A stretch of 51,722 nucleotides of DNA, from assembly GCF_026460985.1 (NCBI RefSeq), contig NZ_JAPKNM010000017.1, positions 1-51,722 of the forward strand, given 5' to 3'. The notes under the pieces were generated by a model that did no database searches, had not been told where the DNA came from, and was given only the letters and a program-made list of their open reading frames with translations. The translations under genes were made by a program, and so were the position numbers. The DNA comes from Sphingomonas sp. (GTDB lineage Bacteria > Pseudomonadota > Alphaproteobacteria > Sphingomonadales > Sphingomonadaceae). Shown one piece after another: positions 23,887-34,248 of this stretch. The stretch's first letter is position 1, and the number at the start of each line of letters is the position of its first letter.

Positions 23887-24921
23887 ATGATGCGGGTAAA
23901 GATCAAGCTTCTGGCGGCGGGCAGCCTTTTGTTGCCCGCCATGGCGGCCGCGCAGGACAGGGCGCCCACGCAGAACGAGATCATCGAGCAGGCCAGAAGA
24001 GATGTCCGAGCGAGCGAGCGGGAGGCCGCGCGGAATCTGGACGAGCGCAGGAGCCTCTATGAGGTTCGCTATCGCAAGGCCGCCGAGTCCGGCGACACTG
24101 CCGAGGCCATGCGCATCCTCGAGGAAATGCAGGTCGATCAGGCCGTCCCCGTGCGGTCCGGGCCGCCGGGGCCGCTGAAGATCGTATTCGGGCCGGGCTT
24201 TGCGGGCGCCGTTCCGGTTTCGCCCGCAAAGCCCGTCAGCAAGGCATCGCCGAAAAAGGCGCCGGTCGCCGCCGGCCCCAAAAAGAAGGAGGAGCGCGAA
24301 GACGGCGGCGGTAGCGGCCCCAATCCGAAGCTGAAGAGGGAACTGGAAGACGCACTCTCGCAGAAGCGGCGCCAACTCGACATGATCCTGCAGCGCAAGG
24401 AATTGCTGCCCAAGGACGACATTGTCCTGCGCAGGGACTTCGACAAGGAAGCGGATTGGGCACGTAACGAAATCCGGTTGGCCGAGAGGCGCTATACCGA
24501 TTATCTCCAGGCGCGCGAGCCGGGCGAGTATCGGCGCTATATCGACCAGCGGCGCCGGATTGCCGAAAACCCGCTCGAGGCGCGGCCGGGTGCGATGCGC
24601 GACGAACTGTGGGGCAACCGGGCGCCGCCGCCGCACGACGTGGCACGGCAGGGGCCCAAGACCCCGGCGCTCCAGGAATATGACGGACCCAGTGGCGCGG
24701 AATCGGAGCGGCGGCTGGAGGGCGGGCAAAACGCCTATGAGGCCGACCGCGTAATCGCGCCCGGCCTCAATACGAGCCCCGGCAAGGCGCCGTCGCCGCA
24801 ATTGCACGAATATGACGGACCGCAGGGGCCGAGCGGCAGCCTGCCGGGAGATGCCTATGGGGGCGATGGGCCGGTGCTCGCGCCTGGCCTCGGCAATGGC
24901 GCGGCCGGGCCGAAGCGCTGA
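23887..24921 (+). CDS. secreted coiled-coil protein with duplicated EYDGP/APGL C-terminus
   Basis: The 344-aa protein has a signal peptide (MMRVKIKLLAAGSLLLPAMA), a charged helical region rich in Arg/Glu (about 25-85), a Pro/Lys-rich linker, and a second coiled coil (KLKRELEDALSQKRRQLDMI through LAERRYTDYLQAREP). The last 80 residues hold two copies of a pattern that begins (L)QEYDGPSG or LHEYDGPQG and ends APGLN or APGLG, with about 55 residues from one EYDGP to the next. No family is recognised. The start may be either of two adjacent ATGs or the GTG before them. Confidence 0.72.
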   Translation: MMRVKIKLLAAGSLLLPAMAAAQDRAPTQNEIIEQARRDVRASEREAARNLDERRSLYEVRYRKAAESGDTAEAMRILEEMQVDQAVPVRSGPPGPLKIVFGPGFAGAVPVSPAKPVSKASPKKAPVAAGPKKKEEREDGGGSGPNPKLKRELEDALSQKRRQLDMILQRKELLPKDDIVLRRDFDKEADWARNEIRLAERRYTDYLQAREPGEYRRYIDQRRRIAENPLEARPGAMRDELWGNRAPPPHDVARQGPKTPALQEYDGPSGAESERRLEGGQNAYEADRVIAPGLNTSPGKAPSPQLHEYDGPQGPSGSLPGDAYGGDGPVLAPGLGNGAAGPKR

Positions 24922-24939
24922 ACGCGTTCAGACCGGGCG

Positions 24940-25380
24940 TCAGGCAAGCCCGAGATCGGCGGGGCCGAAGGCGTGGGGGAGGAGCTCGGAGAGCTTGTAC
25001 TCCGCAATCGCGTCGCCCGCCGCGCCTCCGCAATAGACGGGCAAGTCGCGCCCGCCGACCTGCGCGGCCTCGTTGATGATCTGACGGCAGCGTCCGCAGG
25101 GGCTCACCGGGGCGGTGTCGGCATGGCCGATGCGGCCGCCGATCACCCCGATCGCGACGACCTCGCGGAAGCGGCCCTGCGCGTTGACCGTCGCCAGCGC
25201 CACCGTCTCGGCGCAGAGCGACAGGCCGTAGCTGGCATTCTCGAAATTGGCGCCGGTGACGACGCTGCCGTCCTCCAGCAGCACCGCGGCGCCCACCGCG
25301 AAGTTCGAATAGGGGGCGTAGGCATTTTTCGCTGCCAGCCGTGCCGCCTCGATCAGTGTGCGTGCGCCTTCGTCGTTCAT
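24940..25380 (-). CDS. cdd: cytidine deaminase
   Basis: Cdd converts cytidine and deoxycytidine to uridine and deoxyuridine for pyrimidine salvage. The 146-aa protein is the short, homotetrameric type. It has YAPYSNFAVGAAVLLEDG, the zinc/catalytic motif CAE (C56, E58; here LCAETVA instead of the usual CAER), and PCGRC (C95, C98). All three zinc cysteines and the catalytic Glu are present. The Thr after CAE replaces the usual Arg, as in some proteobacterial members. The start at 25380 is chosen because upstream codons lack family similarity. Confidence 0.95.
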   Translation of the reverse strand: MNDEGARTLIEAARLAAKNAYAPYSNFAVGAAVLLEDGSVVTGANFENASYGLSLCAETVALATVNAQGRFREVVAIGVIGGRIGHADTAPVSPCGRCRQIINEAAQVGGRDLPVYCGGAAGDAIAEYKLSELLPHAFGPADLGLA

Positions 25381-25465
25381 GTGGTGCAATTCCAAATCCT
25401 GTCCCAAATCCTGCGCGACGGGTGCCACATCGTCGGGCGAGGAGCCAGAGGCAGCGGATCCCGCT

Positions 25466-26026
25466 TCACTCGTTGCCGATCGAACGAATGACGCGCGCCG
25501 GATTGCCTCCCACCAGCGTATTCGGCGGAACGTCCCTCGTGACTACCGCGCCCGCGGCTACGACCGAGTTTTCGCCGACCGTCACGCCGCCGATGATCGT
25601 TGCGCCGGCCGCGATCCAGACGTTTCGGTCGATCACGATGGGTTTTGCGACGACGGCGGCGCGCCGCTGCGCGGGTTCGACGGGGTGGCCTGATGTGATG
25701 ATGCTCACATTGGGGCCGATCATCACGTCGTCGCCGATATCGATCCCGCCGAGATCGTACATCGTGCAATTCTGGTTGATGAATACGTTGCGCCCGATCC
25801 GGATATTCTCGCCCCCCGTCGTGTAGAAGGGCGGGATCAACGAAAAACCGTCATCGACCTTGCTTCCGATGAGATCGCTGAACACGGCGCGAATCTGGTC
25901 CGCGTCGGCGAACGTCAGGCGGTTGAGCACCGGCGTGATCGCCATCGCCCGCTGGACGCTGGCCACCATCGCCGCTGATTCCGGCGTTCTCCGGGGAATG
26001 ATTCTGGTGCCGGCCTCGTCCATCAT
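25466..26026 (-). CDS. maltose/galactoside O-acetyltransferase-family hexapeptide protein
   Basis: The 186-aa protein starts with an N-terminal Mac-like helical region (VQRAMAITPVLNRLTFADAD) and continues with a left-handed beta-helix of hexapeptide repeats (IRIGRNVFINQNCTMYDLGG, IDIGDDVMIGPNVSIITSGH, VWIAAGATIIGGVTVGENSV). The catalytic histidine of LbH_MAT_GAT enzymes lies in TSGHPVEP. It should transfer acetyl from acetyl-CoA to a sugar hydroxyl; the acceptor is unknown. It is 85 bp from cdd and 21 bp from UPF0262 on the same strand. Confidence 0.9.
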   Translation of the reverse strand: MMDEAGTRIIPRRTPESAAMVASVQRAMAITPVLNRLTFADADQIRAVFSDLIGSKVDDGFSLIPPFYTTGGENIRIGRNVFINQNCTMYDLGGIDIGDDVMIGPNVSIITSGHPVEPAQRRAAVVAKPIVIDRNVWIAAGATIIGGVTVGENSVVAAGAVVTRDVPPNTLVGGNPARVIRSIGNE

Positions 26027-26047
26027 GCTGTTCCCCTGGGCCGGGAC

Positions 26048-26530
26048 TCACCCCTTGATGTGCAGCACGCAGATCAGCGTGAAGAGCCGGCGGGCGGTGT
26101 CGAAATCCACGTCGATCTTGCCCTCGAGCCGCTCGACCAGCAGCTCCGCCGACTGGTTGTGGATGCCGCGTCGCGCCATGTCGATCGTCTCGATCTGGGC
26201 GGGCGAGGCGTTGCGGATCGCCTGGTAATAGCTGTCGCAGATCGCGAAATAGTCGCGGATCGGGCGGCGGAAGCGGGCGAGGCCGAGGACGAGCGTCTCG
26301 AGGTGCGAATCGTCGGCGCGGCGAATCTCGAGCGCGAGCCGGCCTTCCTCGACGCGCAGGTGGAGCTTGTAGGGCCCTTCATAGCCGTCGGCGTGGCGGC
26401 GCTGGGGAGCGAAGCGATTGTCCTCGAGCAGGTCGAAGATCGCGATGCGGCGCTCCTGCTCGATATCGGCCGAGCGCCACAGGATTGTGCGCTCGTCGAG
26501 GGTCACGTCGATGATGCGCGGATCGGCCAT
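26048..26530 (-). CDS. UPF0262 family protein
   Basis: The 160-aa protein matches UPF0262, an alphaproteobacterial family of unknown function: RIIDVTLDERTILWRSADIE, ERRIAIFDLLEDNRF, GPYKLHLRVEEGRLALEIR, FRRPIRDYFAICDSYYQAIR and MARRGIHNQSAELLVERLEG. It has no signal peptide or membrane segment. It diverges from dnaB across 80 bp, and it may share an operon with the acetyltransferase and cdd downstream. Its presence supports the alphaproteobacterial assignment. Confidence 0.92.
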   Translation of the reverse strand: MADPRIIDVTLDERTILWRSADIEQERRIAIFDLLEDNRFAPQRRHADGYEGPYKLHLRVEEGRLALEIRRADDSHLETLVLGLARFRRPIRDYFAICDSYYQAIRNASPAQIETIDMARRGIHNQSAELLVERLEGKIDVDFDTARRLFTLICVLHIKG

Positions 26531-26610
26531 TGACTGGCTCCTATCCGCTCATGCCCGTTATTCACAAGCGTGGTGGTTGATGCGGACGGCCGCTTGCGCG
26601 ACAGACGGGC

Positions 26611-28107
26611 ATGGCCGAGCCGATCCCCTTTCCGAATCCCCAGCCGACCGAAGGCGTGAGCCTGCCGCAGAATGTCGAGGCCGAGGCGGCCTTGCTCGGC
26701 GCGATGATGATCGACAATCGCGTCGCCGAGGATGTGCTCCAGAAGCTGCGGCCCGAACATTTCTTCGAGCCGCTGCACGGGCGGATATACGAGGCGATCG
26801 CGGCGATGGTGGGCGACAACCGGCTGGCGACGCCGGTGACCCTGCGCCCGCTCTTCGCCGCCGATCCGGCGATGAAGGAAGTGGGCGGCCCGGCCTATCT
26901 GGCGCAGCTCACCGGCAACCCGGCGAGCCTGATCGGCGCGCGCTCGTTCGCCGACCAGATCTACGACCTCGCGATGCTGCGCGCGCTGGTGACGGTGGGG
27001 CGCGATCTCGTCGACGGCGCGCTCGACACCAGCCAGGACATCAACCCGGCCAAGCAGATAGAGCAGGCCGAAATGAAGCTCTACGAAGTCGCCGAGAAGG
27101 GCGATTCGGACGCCGGCCTCAAATCGTTCACCCGCGCGGCGACGCTGGCGGTGCGGCAGGCCGAGAAGGCGATGAATTCGGGCGGCGGCATTTCGGGCGT
27201 CACCACCGGGCTGAGCGACCTCAACGCATCGACCGGCGGCTTCAACCGATCGGACCTGCTGATCCTCGCCGGCCGCCCGGGCATGGGCAAGACCTCGCTC
27301 GCGACCAACATCGCGTTCAACGCCGCCAAGCGTTGGGCCGACGATCTCGAGGCGGGGATCCCCGAGGAGAAGTCGATCGGCGCGCCGGTCGCCTTCTTCA
27401 GCCTCGAAATGTCGGCCGACCAGCTCGCGATGCGTATCCTCTCGGAGCAGGCCGAGGTCGTCTCGGAGAAGCTGCGCACCGGGCAGATCAGCCATGGCGA
27501 GTTCCAGAAGTTCGCGCGCGCCGCGGGCGATCTCGAGCGGCTGCCTTTGTTCATCGACGACACGCCGGGCCTGACCATCGCGGCCTTGCGCACCCGCGCG
27601 CGGCGGATGAAGCGCCAGCACAAGATTGGCATGGTGATCGTCGACTATCTCCAGCTGCTGACCGGCAGCGCCAAAGCATCGGGCGACGGCCGCGTGCAGG
27701 AGATCTCGGAGATCAGCCGCGGCCTGAAGACGCTGGCTAAGGAACTCAACGTGCCGGTGCTGGCGCTCTCGCAGCTGAGCCGCGCGGTGGAGAGCCGCGA
27801 GGACAAGAGGCCGCAGCTGTCGGACCTTCGTGAATCGGGCTCGATCGAGCAGGACGCGGATATCGTGCTGTTCGTCTATCGCGATGAATATTATCACGAC
27901 TTCAAGGCGCCGACGAAGGTCCCCGACGGCACCGAGACCGCCGAGGAGCGCATGGCCTATGAGGCCTGGCAGGCCAAGCAGCTCGAGGTCGCCAATAAGG
28001 CGACGGTGATCATCGCCAAGCAGCGCCACGGCGCGACGGGTTCGGTGCACATGCGCTTCGACCGCCAGTTCACCAAGTTCAGCGACCTCGCGCACGAGGA
28101 TTATTGA
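26611..28107 (+). CDS. dnaB: replicative DNA helicase DnaB
   Basis: DnaB is the hexameric helicase at the replication fork. The 498-aa protein has the N-terminal primase-interaction domain (PQNVEAEAALLGAMMIDNRV, LRPEHFFEPLHGRIYEAI) and the RecA-like C-terminal domain. The latter has Walker A AGRPGMGKTS, the B motif VIVDYLQLLTG, VLALSQLSRAVESREDKRPQ and SGSIEQDADIVLFVYRDEYY. The length is normal and no intein interrupts the Walker motifs. A short insertion around ADDLEAGIPEEK is seen in alphaproteobacterial DnaBs. It is the start of a plus-strand transcript opposite UPF0262. Confidence 0.98.
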   Translation: MAEPIPFPNPQPTEGVSLPQNVEAEAALLGAMMIDNRVAEDVLQKLRPEHFFEPLHGRIYEAIAAMVGDNRLATPVTLRPLFAADPAMKEVGGPAYLAQLTGNPASLIGARSFADQIYDLAMLRALVTVGRDLVDGALDTSQDINPAKQIEQAEMKLYEVAEKGDSDAGLKSFTRAATLAVRQAEKAMNSGGGISGVTTGLSDLNASTGGFNRSDLLILAGRPGMGKTSLATNIAFNAAKRWADDLEAGIPEEKSIGAPVAFFSLEMSADQLAMRILSEQAEVVSEKLRTGQISHGEFQKFARAAGDLERLPLFIDDTPGLTIAALRTRARRMKRQHKIGMVIVDYLQLLTGSAKASGDGRVQEISEISRGLKTLAKELNVPVLALSQLSRAVESREDKRPQLSDLRESGSIEQDADIVLFVYRDEYYHDFKAPTKVPDGTETAEERMAYEAWQAKQLEVANKATVIIAKQRHGATGSVHMRFDRQFTKFSDLAHEDY

Positions 28108-28141
28108 GCGGCGAGTCGCGGGAAGGGGCGCTGGCGGTGGT

Positions 28142-29665
28142 TCACGGCCCGTCCGCTTTCGGGGCCGGAGCAGACGGTTTCGCGCGGAGGAATTTGATCG
28201 GAGGCCCGCCCTCGACGATATCGAAGCTCGAATAGTCGGGAGTGAATTGCACGACGATCCCTCGCGCGTCGCTCAGGAAGCGTGTGGCGGATAGTGCCGT
28301 CAGCCGCTCGGGGCTCGGGCCGCCGGTGTCGGCGAAGAGTCCGTCCGGCCGCGCTTCGAGAATGACGGAAAGTCCGCCGCCTTCGAACCTGCCCGCGACT
28401 TTGGCGAGCTCGGCGCCGGTCAGTACCTTCTCCTGGACGGCCGGGGGCGCAATGTCCTTCCAGCCATAGTCGGTCGCGATCGCCCGGACGACTTCGTCCA
28501 TCAGCCTCTTGCCGTTGCCGCCATTGGTGAGAACCACGACGCCCTCGCCCTTGTCGACATAGGCGATCATCAATGATTGGAAGCCTTCATTGAGGCCGTC
28601 ATGCCCAAAGCGCCGGGCACCATCCAGATACACCGCCGGTCCGAGGCCCCAATTGCCCATGATCGGCGTCAGCATCGTGCGGGTCATGGCTGGCGACAGC
28701 CTGTGGCCGGCCTGACCGGCGGCGGAGGCCTGCACGTCGATGAGCAGGCGCGCGAGATCGCTCGCGCTGGTCCACAGTCCCGCCGGACCGAGTTCGGGAT
28801 AGACATGGTAGTTGCCGGGGATCGGCGTGCCGTGCGCGTGCGCGAAGGCCATGTCGGCGCGGATCGCCGTGGTCGGCGGCTGCGCATAGGCGCTGCGCGT
28901 CATCCCCAACGGGCGCAGCAGCTCGCGCTGGGCCAGGTCCGCGAACGGCATTCCGCTCACGTCGGCGAGCGCCAGCTGCGTCAGCACATAGCCGCCGCCC
29001 GAATAGGTCCATTGCGCGCCCACGGGCAGCACGCTGCGCACCGCCGCAGTGTTGGCCGGCGCCTTGCCGTCGAGGATCTGGGCGGGCGTGGGCAAGGGGG
29101 CGTCCGGCAGATAGCCGGGGAAGCCGTGAACGCCGAGCCCCGCCGTGTGGCTCAAAAGCTGGCGGAGCGTCACGCCGTCGGGGTCCAGCTTCGGATCGCG
29201 GGGCAGCTGCCAGGAGCGCAGCCAGAGGTTGATGTCCTGATCGAGCGCGAGCTTTCCCTGCTCCACCAGGCGCAGCGCGATCATCGCCGTCGCGACCTTG
29301 CTGATCGATGCGGCCTGAAACGCCGTATCCGGCGTCACGGGCGCGCAACTTGCGGTGTCGCGAAGACCCCAGCCGCGCGCCCAGTCGAGCTTGCCGCCAT
29401 GAATGACGGCCACGCTGATGCCCGGCACGTCGTACGTCCGCATCCGCTCGGCGAGGCTGTACGGCCTGGCGCCCGGCTGGATGACGGGCGGATTGAGGTT
29501 CGCCTCGACGTATCGGGTATGGGCGTTGCTCGGTCCGCCCGCCGACGTGGCGGGGACCGCGCAGCGCGCTTCCTTTGCCTGCGCAGCGGCATCGCCGCCA
29601 GCGATCAACGCCAGGCCAGCTGCGCCGAGAAATAATGCTCTGAAGCCCGGACCGGATCGAAACAT
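28142..29665 (-). CDS. serine hydrolase, class C beta-lactamase / DD-peptidase fold
   Basis: The 507-aa exported protein (signal MFRSGPGFRALFLGAAGLAL) has the penicillin-binding-type triad: SxxK in ASISKVATAM, the tyrosine motif YSGGGY, and HDGLNEG in place of KTG. Together these mark the esterase/DD-peptidase relatives of AmpC rather than a true beta-lactamase. A C-terminal lipocalin-like domain (about 420-490) follows, as in many such proteins. AGGAG precedes ATG 29665 by 9 bases. The substrate cannot be named; calling it a resistance gene is not justified from sequence. Confidence 0.9.
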   Translation of the reverse strand: MFRSGPGFRALFLGAAGLALIAGGDAAAQAKEARCAVPATSAGGPSNAHTRYVEANLNPPVIQPGARPYSLAERMRTYDVPGISVAVIHGGKLDWARGWGLRDTASCAPVTPDTAFQAASISKVATAMIALRLVEQGKLALDQDINLWLRSWQLPRDPKLDPDGVTLRQLLSHTAGLGVHGFPGYLPDAPLPTPAQILDGKAPANTAAVRSVLPVGAQWTYSGGGYVLTQLALADVSGMPFADLAQRELLRPLGMTRSAYAQPPTTAIRADMAFAHAHGTPIPGNYHVYPELGPAGLWTSASDLARLLIDVQASAAGQAGHRLSPAMTRTMLTPIMGNWGLGPAVYLDGARRFGHDGLNEGFQSLMIAYVDKGEGVVVLTNGGNGKRLMDEVVRAIATDYGWKDIAPPAVQEKVLTGAELAKVAGRFEGGGLSVILEARPDGLFADTGGPSPERLTALSATRFLSDARGIVVQFTPDYSSFDIVEGGPPIKFLRAKPSAPAPKADGP

Positions 29666-29796
29666 GGGGCACCTCTCCTGTTGTTGTAAGCTGCCAAATC
29701 TCGGCCACGCATCAGAGCCCGCGGGCGATCTACTGCAGGCGCGCGCCATCCATCTTCAAAGCGCTCACGCTCCCGAAGAAAACTTGCCGGTTGAAT

Positions 29797-30444
29797 CTAC
29801 CGCGCCAGATCCTCTGGCGAGGCCGGTGGGAAAAGCTGCGCGTGCCACCGCGCGAGAAGGGTGAGGACCGCCAGTTCGATCGCCAGCACCGCGGTTTGCA
29901 ACACCGCCTGGCTGCTATCGAGAAAGAGCGCCGTCATGAAGATGATGAGCGTCGCCGCCGCCGCCATGATGCGCGTCCCCATGGAGGTGACGCGCGACCA
30001 GTCGCGTTCCAGCATGACCCAGGCAATGCGGAGATGCCCCAGGCCGAGCAAGAGCAGGAGCGCGGTGAGCGACGGCACGGCGGCCTGATAGACGCCGCGC
30101 AGGAGGAGTTCCTGTGCGCCGCCCGCCATCAGCGCGCCACGAAGCCCGTCCTGTCCTGGATACAGGTAAGGGAAACCGAACACCGCGCATCCAATCTGCA
30201 GGGCCGCCATCGGCACCATCAGGCCAAGCGCGAGGGCATAGTTGGTCAGAACGAAACGGCCTTCCTCATGGGTCGGCATCGCGCGCCAGGATGCCGTCAG
30301 GCAGCCGATCGCGAACATCAGCGGCTTCCCATCCTCGGCTGCAGCATCGAACTCCGCCCGCATCGCACGCGCCCATTCCCGGCGGTGCTCGCCAAGACAG
30401 GCGATCGCCAGCGCCATCACGGCCCGCGACACGGCGGCCCTCAT
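29797..30444 (-). CDS. integral membrane protein paired with a PadR regulator
   Basis: The 215-aa protein has an N-terminal amphipathic segment with EHRREWARAMRAEFDAAAED, resembling the cytoplasmic start of proteins found next to PadR regulators, and then four predicted membrane helices (about NYALALGLMVPMAALQIGCA, LTALLLLLGLGHLRIAWVML, MAAAATLIIFMTALFLD, AVLAIELAVLTLLAR). It overlaps the padR stop by 4 bp (ATGA), so the two are translated together and probably regulated together. The function is unknown. PadR plus a small membrane protein is a widespread pairing. Confidence 0.82.
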   Translation of the reverse strand: MRAAVSRAVMALAIACLGEHRREWARAMRAEFDAAAEDGKPLMFAIGCLTASWRAMPTHEEGRFVLTNYALALGLMVPMAALQIGCAVFGFPYLYPGQDGLRGALMAGGAQELLLRGVYQAAVPSLTALLLLLGLGHLRIAWVMLERDWSRVTSMGTRIMAAAATLIIFMTALFLDSSQAVLQTAVLAIELAVLTLLARWHAQLFPPASPEDLAR

Positions 30445-30743
30445 GCCAGCGAAACCCTGGGGGCAAGGTCCCCGCTGTCATTGGCCACCGCATGGGCGAG
30501 CGCGAAACCGGCAGCGGTCAGCCGATAGGCGTGACGGGCGGGTCGCCCGGGCTGTGCCGGCTCGCGCCATTCGGCTTCGACCAACCCCTGATCGGTCATC
30601 CGCATCAGCAGCGGGTAGAGCGTGCCCGACAACAGGCCGGTCTCCCTCATGAGGTCATAGCCATGACGCCATTCCTGCCGTCGCACGGATAGCGCCTCCA
30701 GGAGGATGAGCATCTGCTTCGATGGTCGCCGGTTTCGAACCAT
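30441..30743 (-). CDS. PadR-family transcriptional regulator
   Basis: The 100-aa protein is a minimal PadR winged helix: LEALSVRRQEWRHGYDLMRE, TGLLSGTLYPLLMRMTDQGL and EWREPAQPGRPARHAYRLTA. It lacks the long C-terminal helix of larger PadRs, as is usual for the small subfamily. The ATG at 30743 has no ribosome site, and a promoter-like -10 lies only a few bases upstream, suggesting a leaderless mRNA. It likely represses its own operon, which includes the downstream membrane protein. Confidence 0.93.
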   Translation of the reverse strand: MVRNRRPSKQMLILLEALSVRRQEWRHGYDLMRETGLLSGTLYPLLMRMTDQGLVEAEWREPAQPGRPARHAYRLTAAGFALAHAVANDSGDLAPRVSLA

Positions 30744-30748
30744 GGCTC

Positions 30749-30777
30749 AATCCAACATATGTAGATTTAAGAGTCAA
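30749..30777 (-). promoter_or_regulatory. padR promoter with ACATATGT palindrome in the spacer
   Basis: On the minus strand TTGACT (30777-30772) is followed after 17 bp by TGGATT (30754-30749), a reasonable -35 with a weaker -10. The perfect palindrome ACATATGT (30755-30762) lies in the spacer next to the -10, where an autorepressor would bind. Transcription would start at or next to the ATG. Confidence 0.5.
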
Positions 30778-30832
30778 GGGTGGGTTTCGGCGCTCTTCCT
30801 CGCGGGGAAGGCATGGTAACTGCGGACGGACC

Positions 30833-32840
<2,008 letters not shown>

Positions 32841-32933
32841 CAGGTTCGTCAGCAGGAGAGGATCGCCGGGGCTGCCGCAGAAGCGGCCCCGGCGACGCTT
32901 TTTCCTCCCCTGTGGGAGAGGGGAAGTTTGGCC

Positions 32934-33713
32934 TCAGAAGCTCGGCTGGTTCGGGTCGCCGTCCGCAATGGGCGTGTGGATGCCGCATTCGGTCTTGTCC
33001 CAGCCGCGCCAGCGACCGGCGCGGGGGTCCTCGCCGGGCTTGACCACGCTGGTGCACGGCGCGCAGCCGATCGAGAGATAGCCCTGTGCCACCAGGGGAT
33101 GGGCCGGCAGGTCGTGCTTCGCGAAATAGGCGTCGAGATCGGCGCGGGTCCAGTCGGCGAGCGGATTGACCTTGAGCCGGCCGACCGTGTCGGACGTGTC
33201 GATCTCGAAGCGGGGCAGGGCGCTGCGGGTGCTCGCCTGGAACGCCTTGCGGCCGGTGATGGTCGCGTCGAAATCGGCGAGCCCCTTGGCGAGCGGGACC
33301 ACCTTGCGGATATCGCAGCAACCGTCGGGGTCGAACGACCAGCGCAGCTCGTTGGCGTCGCGCGCGGCGAGCACTTCCGGGTCGGGCCGGAGGTTGCGGA
33401 AATCCTTCAGGCCCAGCCGCTCCACGAGCAGGTCGCGATAGGCGAGCGTCTCGGGGAAATGCTTGCCGGTCTCGAGGAACAGCACCGGGACCGACGGATC
33501 GATCGAGGCGATGAGGTGGAGCAAGGCCGCGGACTCGGCGCCGAAGGACGAGACCACCGCGACGTCGCCGACCATGTGCTCGCCGAGCACCGTGCGCAGC
33601 ATCTCCTCGGTCGAGGTGCCGCGGAACATGTTGTTCAGGCGGATCGCGTCCTGCTCGGTGAAGCGGGGGGCGATATCCAGCCTGTCGATCTTGCGGGCGA
33701 CGGCCTCAGCCAT
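32934..33713 (-). CDS. cysH: phosphoadenylyl/adenylyl-sulfate reductase, iron-sulfur type
   Basis: CysH reduces APS (or PAPS) to sulfite. The 259-aa protein has SFGAESAALLHLIASIDP, FLETGKHFPETLAYRD, LRWSFDPDGCCDIRKVVPL, the late GCAPC and the catalytic ECGIH. C132-C133, C217 and C220 form the CC...CxxC set that holds a [4Fe-4S] cluster, which marks the APS-reductase type; C243 is the thiosulfonate-forming cysteine. ATG 33713 overlaps DUF934 by 8 bp. It is the last gene of the sulfate-reduction operon cobA-DUF2849-cysI-DUF934-cysH, with no terminator obvious after it. Confidence 0.96.
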   Translation of the reverse strand: MAEAVARKIDRLDIAPRFTEQDAIRLNNMFRGTSTEEMLRTVLGEHMVGDVAVVSSFGAESAALLHLIASIDPSVPVLFLETGKHFPETLAYRDLLVERLGLKDFRNLRPDPEVLAARDANELRWSFDPDGCCDIRKVVPLAKGLADFDATITGRKAFQASTRSALPRFEIDTSDTVGRLKVNPLADWTRADLDAYFAKHDLPAHPLVAQGYLSIGCAPCTSVVKPGEDPRAGRWRGWDKTECGIHTPIADGDPNQPSF

Positions 33714-34134
33714 GACGGAGCTTCCACACCGGCACCGCACTGTCGGCGGCCGCCTGATAGACATGCTCGTAGCGCGCGAGGCTGGCTTCGAGCGTCGCGG
33801 GGTCGACCGGCGCCTCGGGGGCGAAGCTGTCGAAGCCGCAGCGGCGCATGAGCGGGATCTGGTCGACCAGGACGTCGCCCTGCGCGCGGAGCTCGCCGGT
33901 ATAGCCGGCCTCGCGGAGGATCCGGCCGGTCGAATAGCCGCGGCCGTCGCGATATTTGGGGAAGCTCACTTCAACCAAAGCGAGGCGATCGATGTGCGGC
34001 AGCAGCGCGCGCGCATCCTCGCCCGATTCGATGCGGACCGCGGTGGCATTGGACTGGCCGAGGAACGAGTCGAGCGTGACCGCAGGCTCCTCGTGGAGCT
34101 CGTCGTCGCGGAAGCGGAGGATATTGTCGGTCAT
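33706..34134 (-). CDS. DUF934 protein, sulfate-assimilation operon
   Basis: The 142-aa protein matches DUF934: SGEDARALLPHIDRLALVEV, SFPKYRDGRGYSTGRILREA, GYTGELRAQGDVLVDQIPLM and RRCGFDSFAPE. The family is nearly always encoded between sulfite reductase and cysH in alpha- and betaproteobacteria, so an accessory role in sulfite formation or reduction is likely, though its mechanism is not established. It overlaps cysH by 8 bp and is separated from cysI by a 114-bp gap holding a palindromic repeat. Confidence 0.92.
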   Translation of the reverse strand: MTDNILRFRDDELHEEPAVTLDSFLGQSNATAVRIESGEDARALLPHIDRLALVEVSFPKYRDGRGYSTGRILREAGYTGELRAQGDVLVDQIPLMRRCGFDSFAPEAPVDPATLEASLARYEHVYQAAADSAVPVWKLRHG

Positions 34135-34143
34135 GCCATGCCC

Positions 34144-34219
34144 CGTTCGTTTCGAGCGAAGTCGAGAAACCGAGAGGAAGGGTTGCCTGGCCGTTTCTCG
34201 ACTACGCTCGAAACGAACG
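34144..34219. repeat. 27-bp inverted repeat within the cys operon (cysI-DUF934 gap)
   Basis: Two 27-bp arms, the first beginning CGTTCGTTTCGAGCGAAG (34144-34170) and the second ending CGCTCGAAACGAACG (34193-34219), are complementary with one mismatch and separated by 22 bp. This type of TTCGTTTCGAGC repeat is common in sphingomonad genomes, to my knowledge. It lies between co-oriented operon genes, so it would form a large hairpin in the cys mRNA. Confidence 0.85.
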
Positions 34220-34248
34220 GAGTGAGAGCGGTCGAATAGCGGTTGCGA

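Noticed and set aside
28142..29665. Beta-lactamase resistance gene
   Set aside because: The KTG motif is replaced by HDG and a C-terminal extra domain is present, which fits the general serine-hydrolase/esterase group rather than AmpC.
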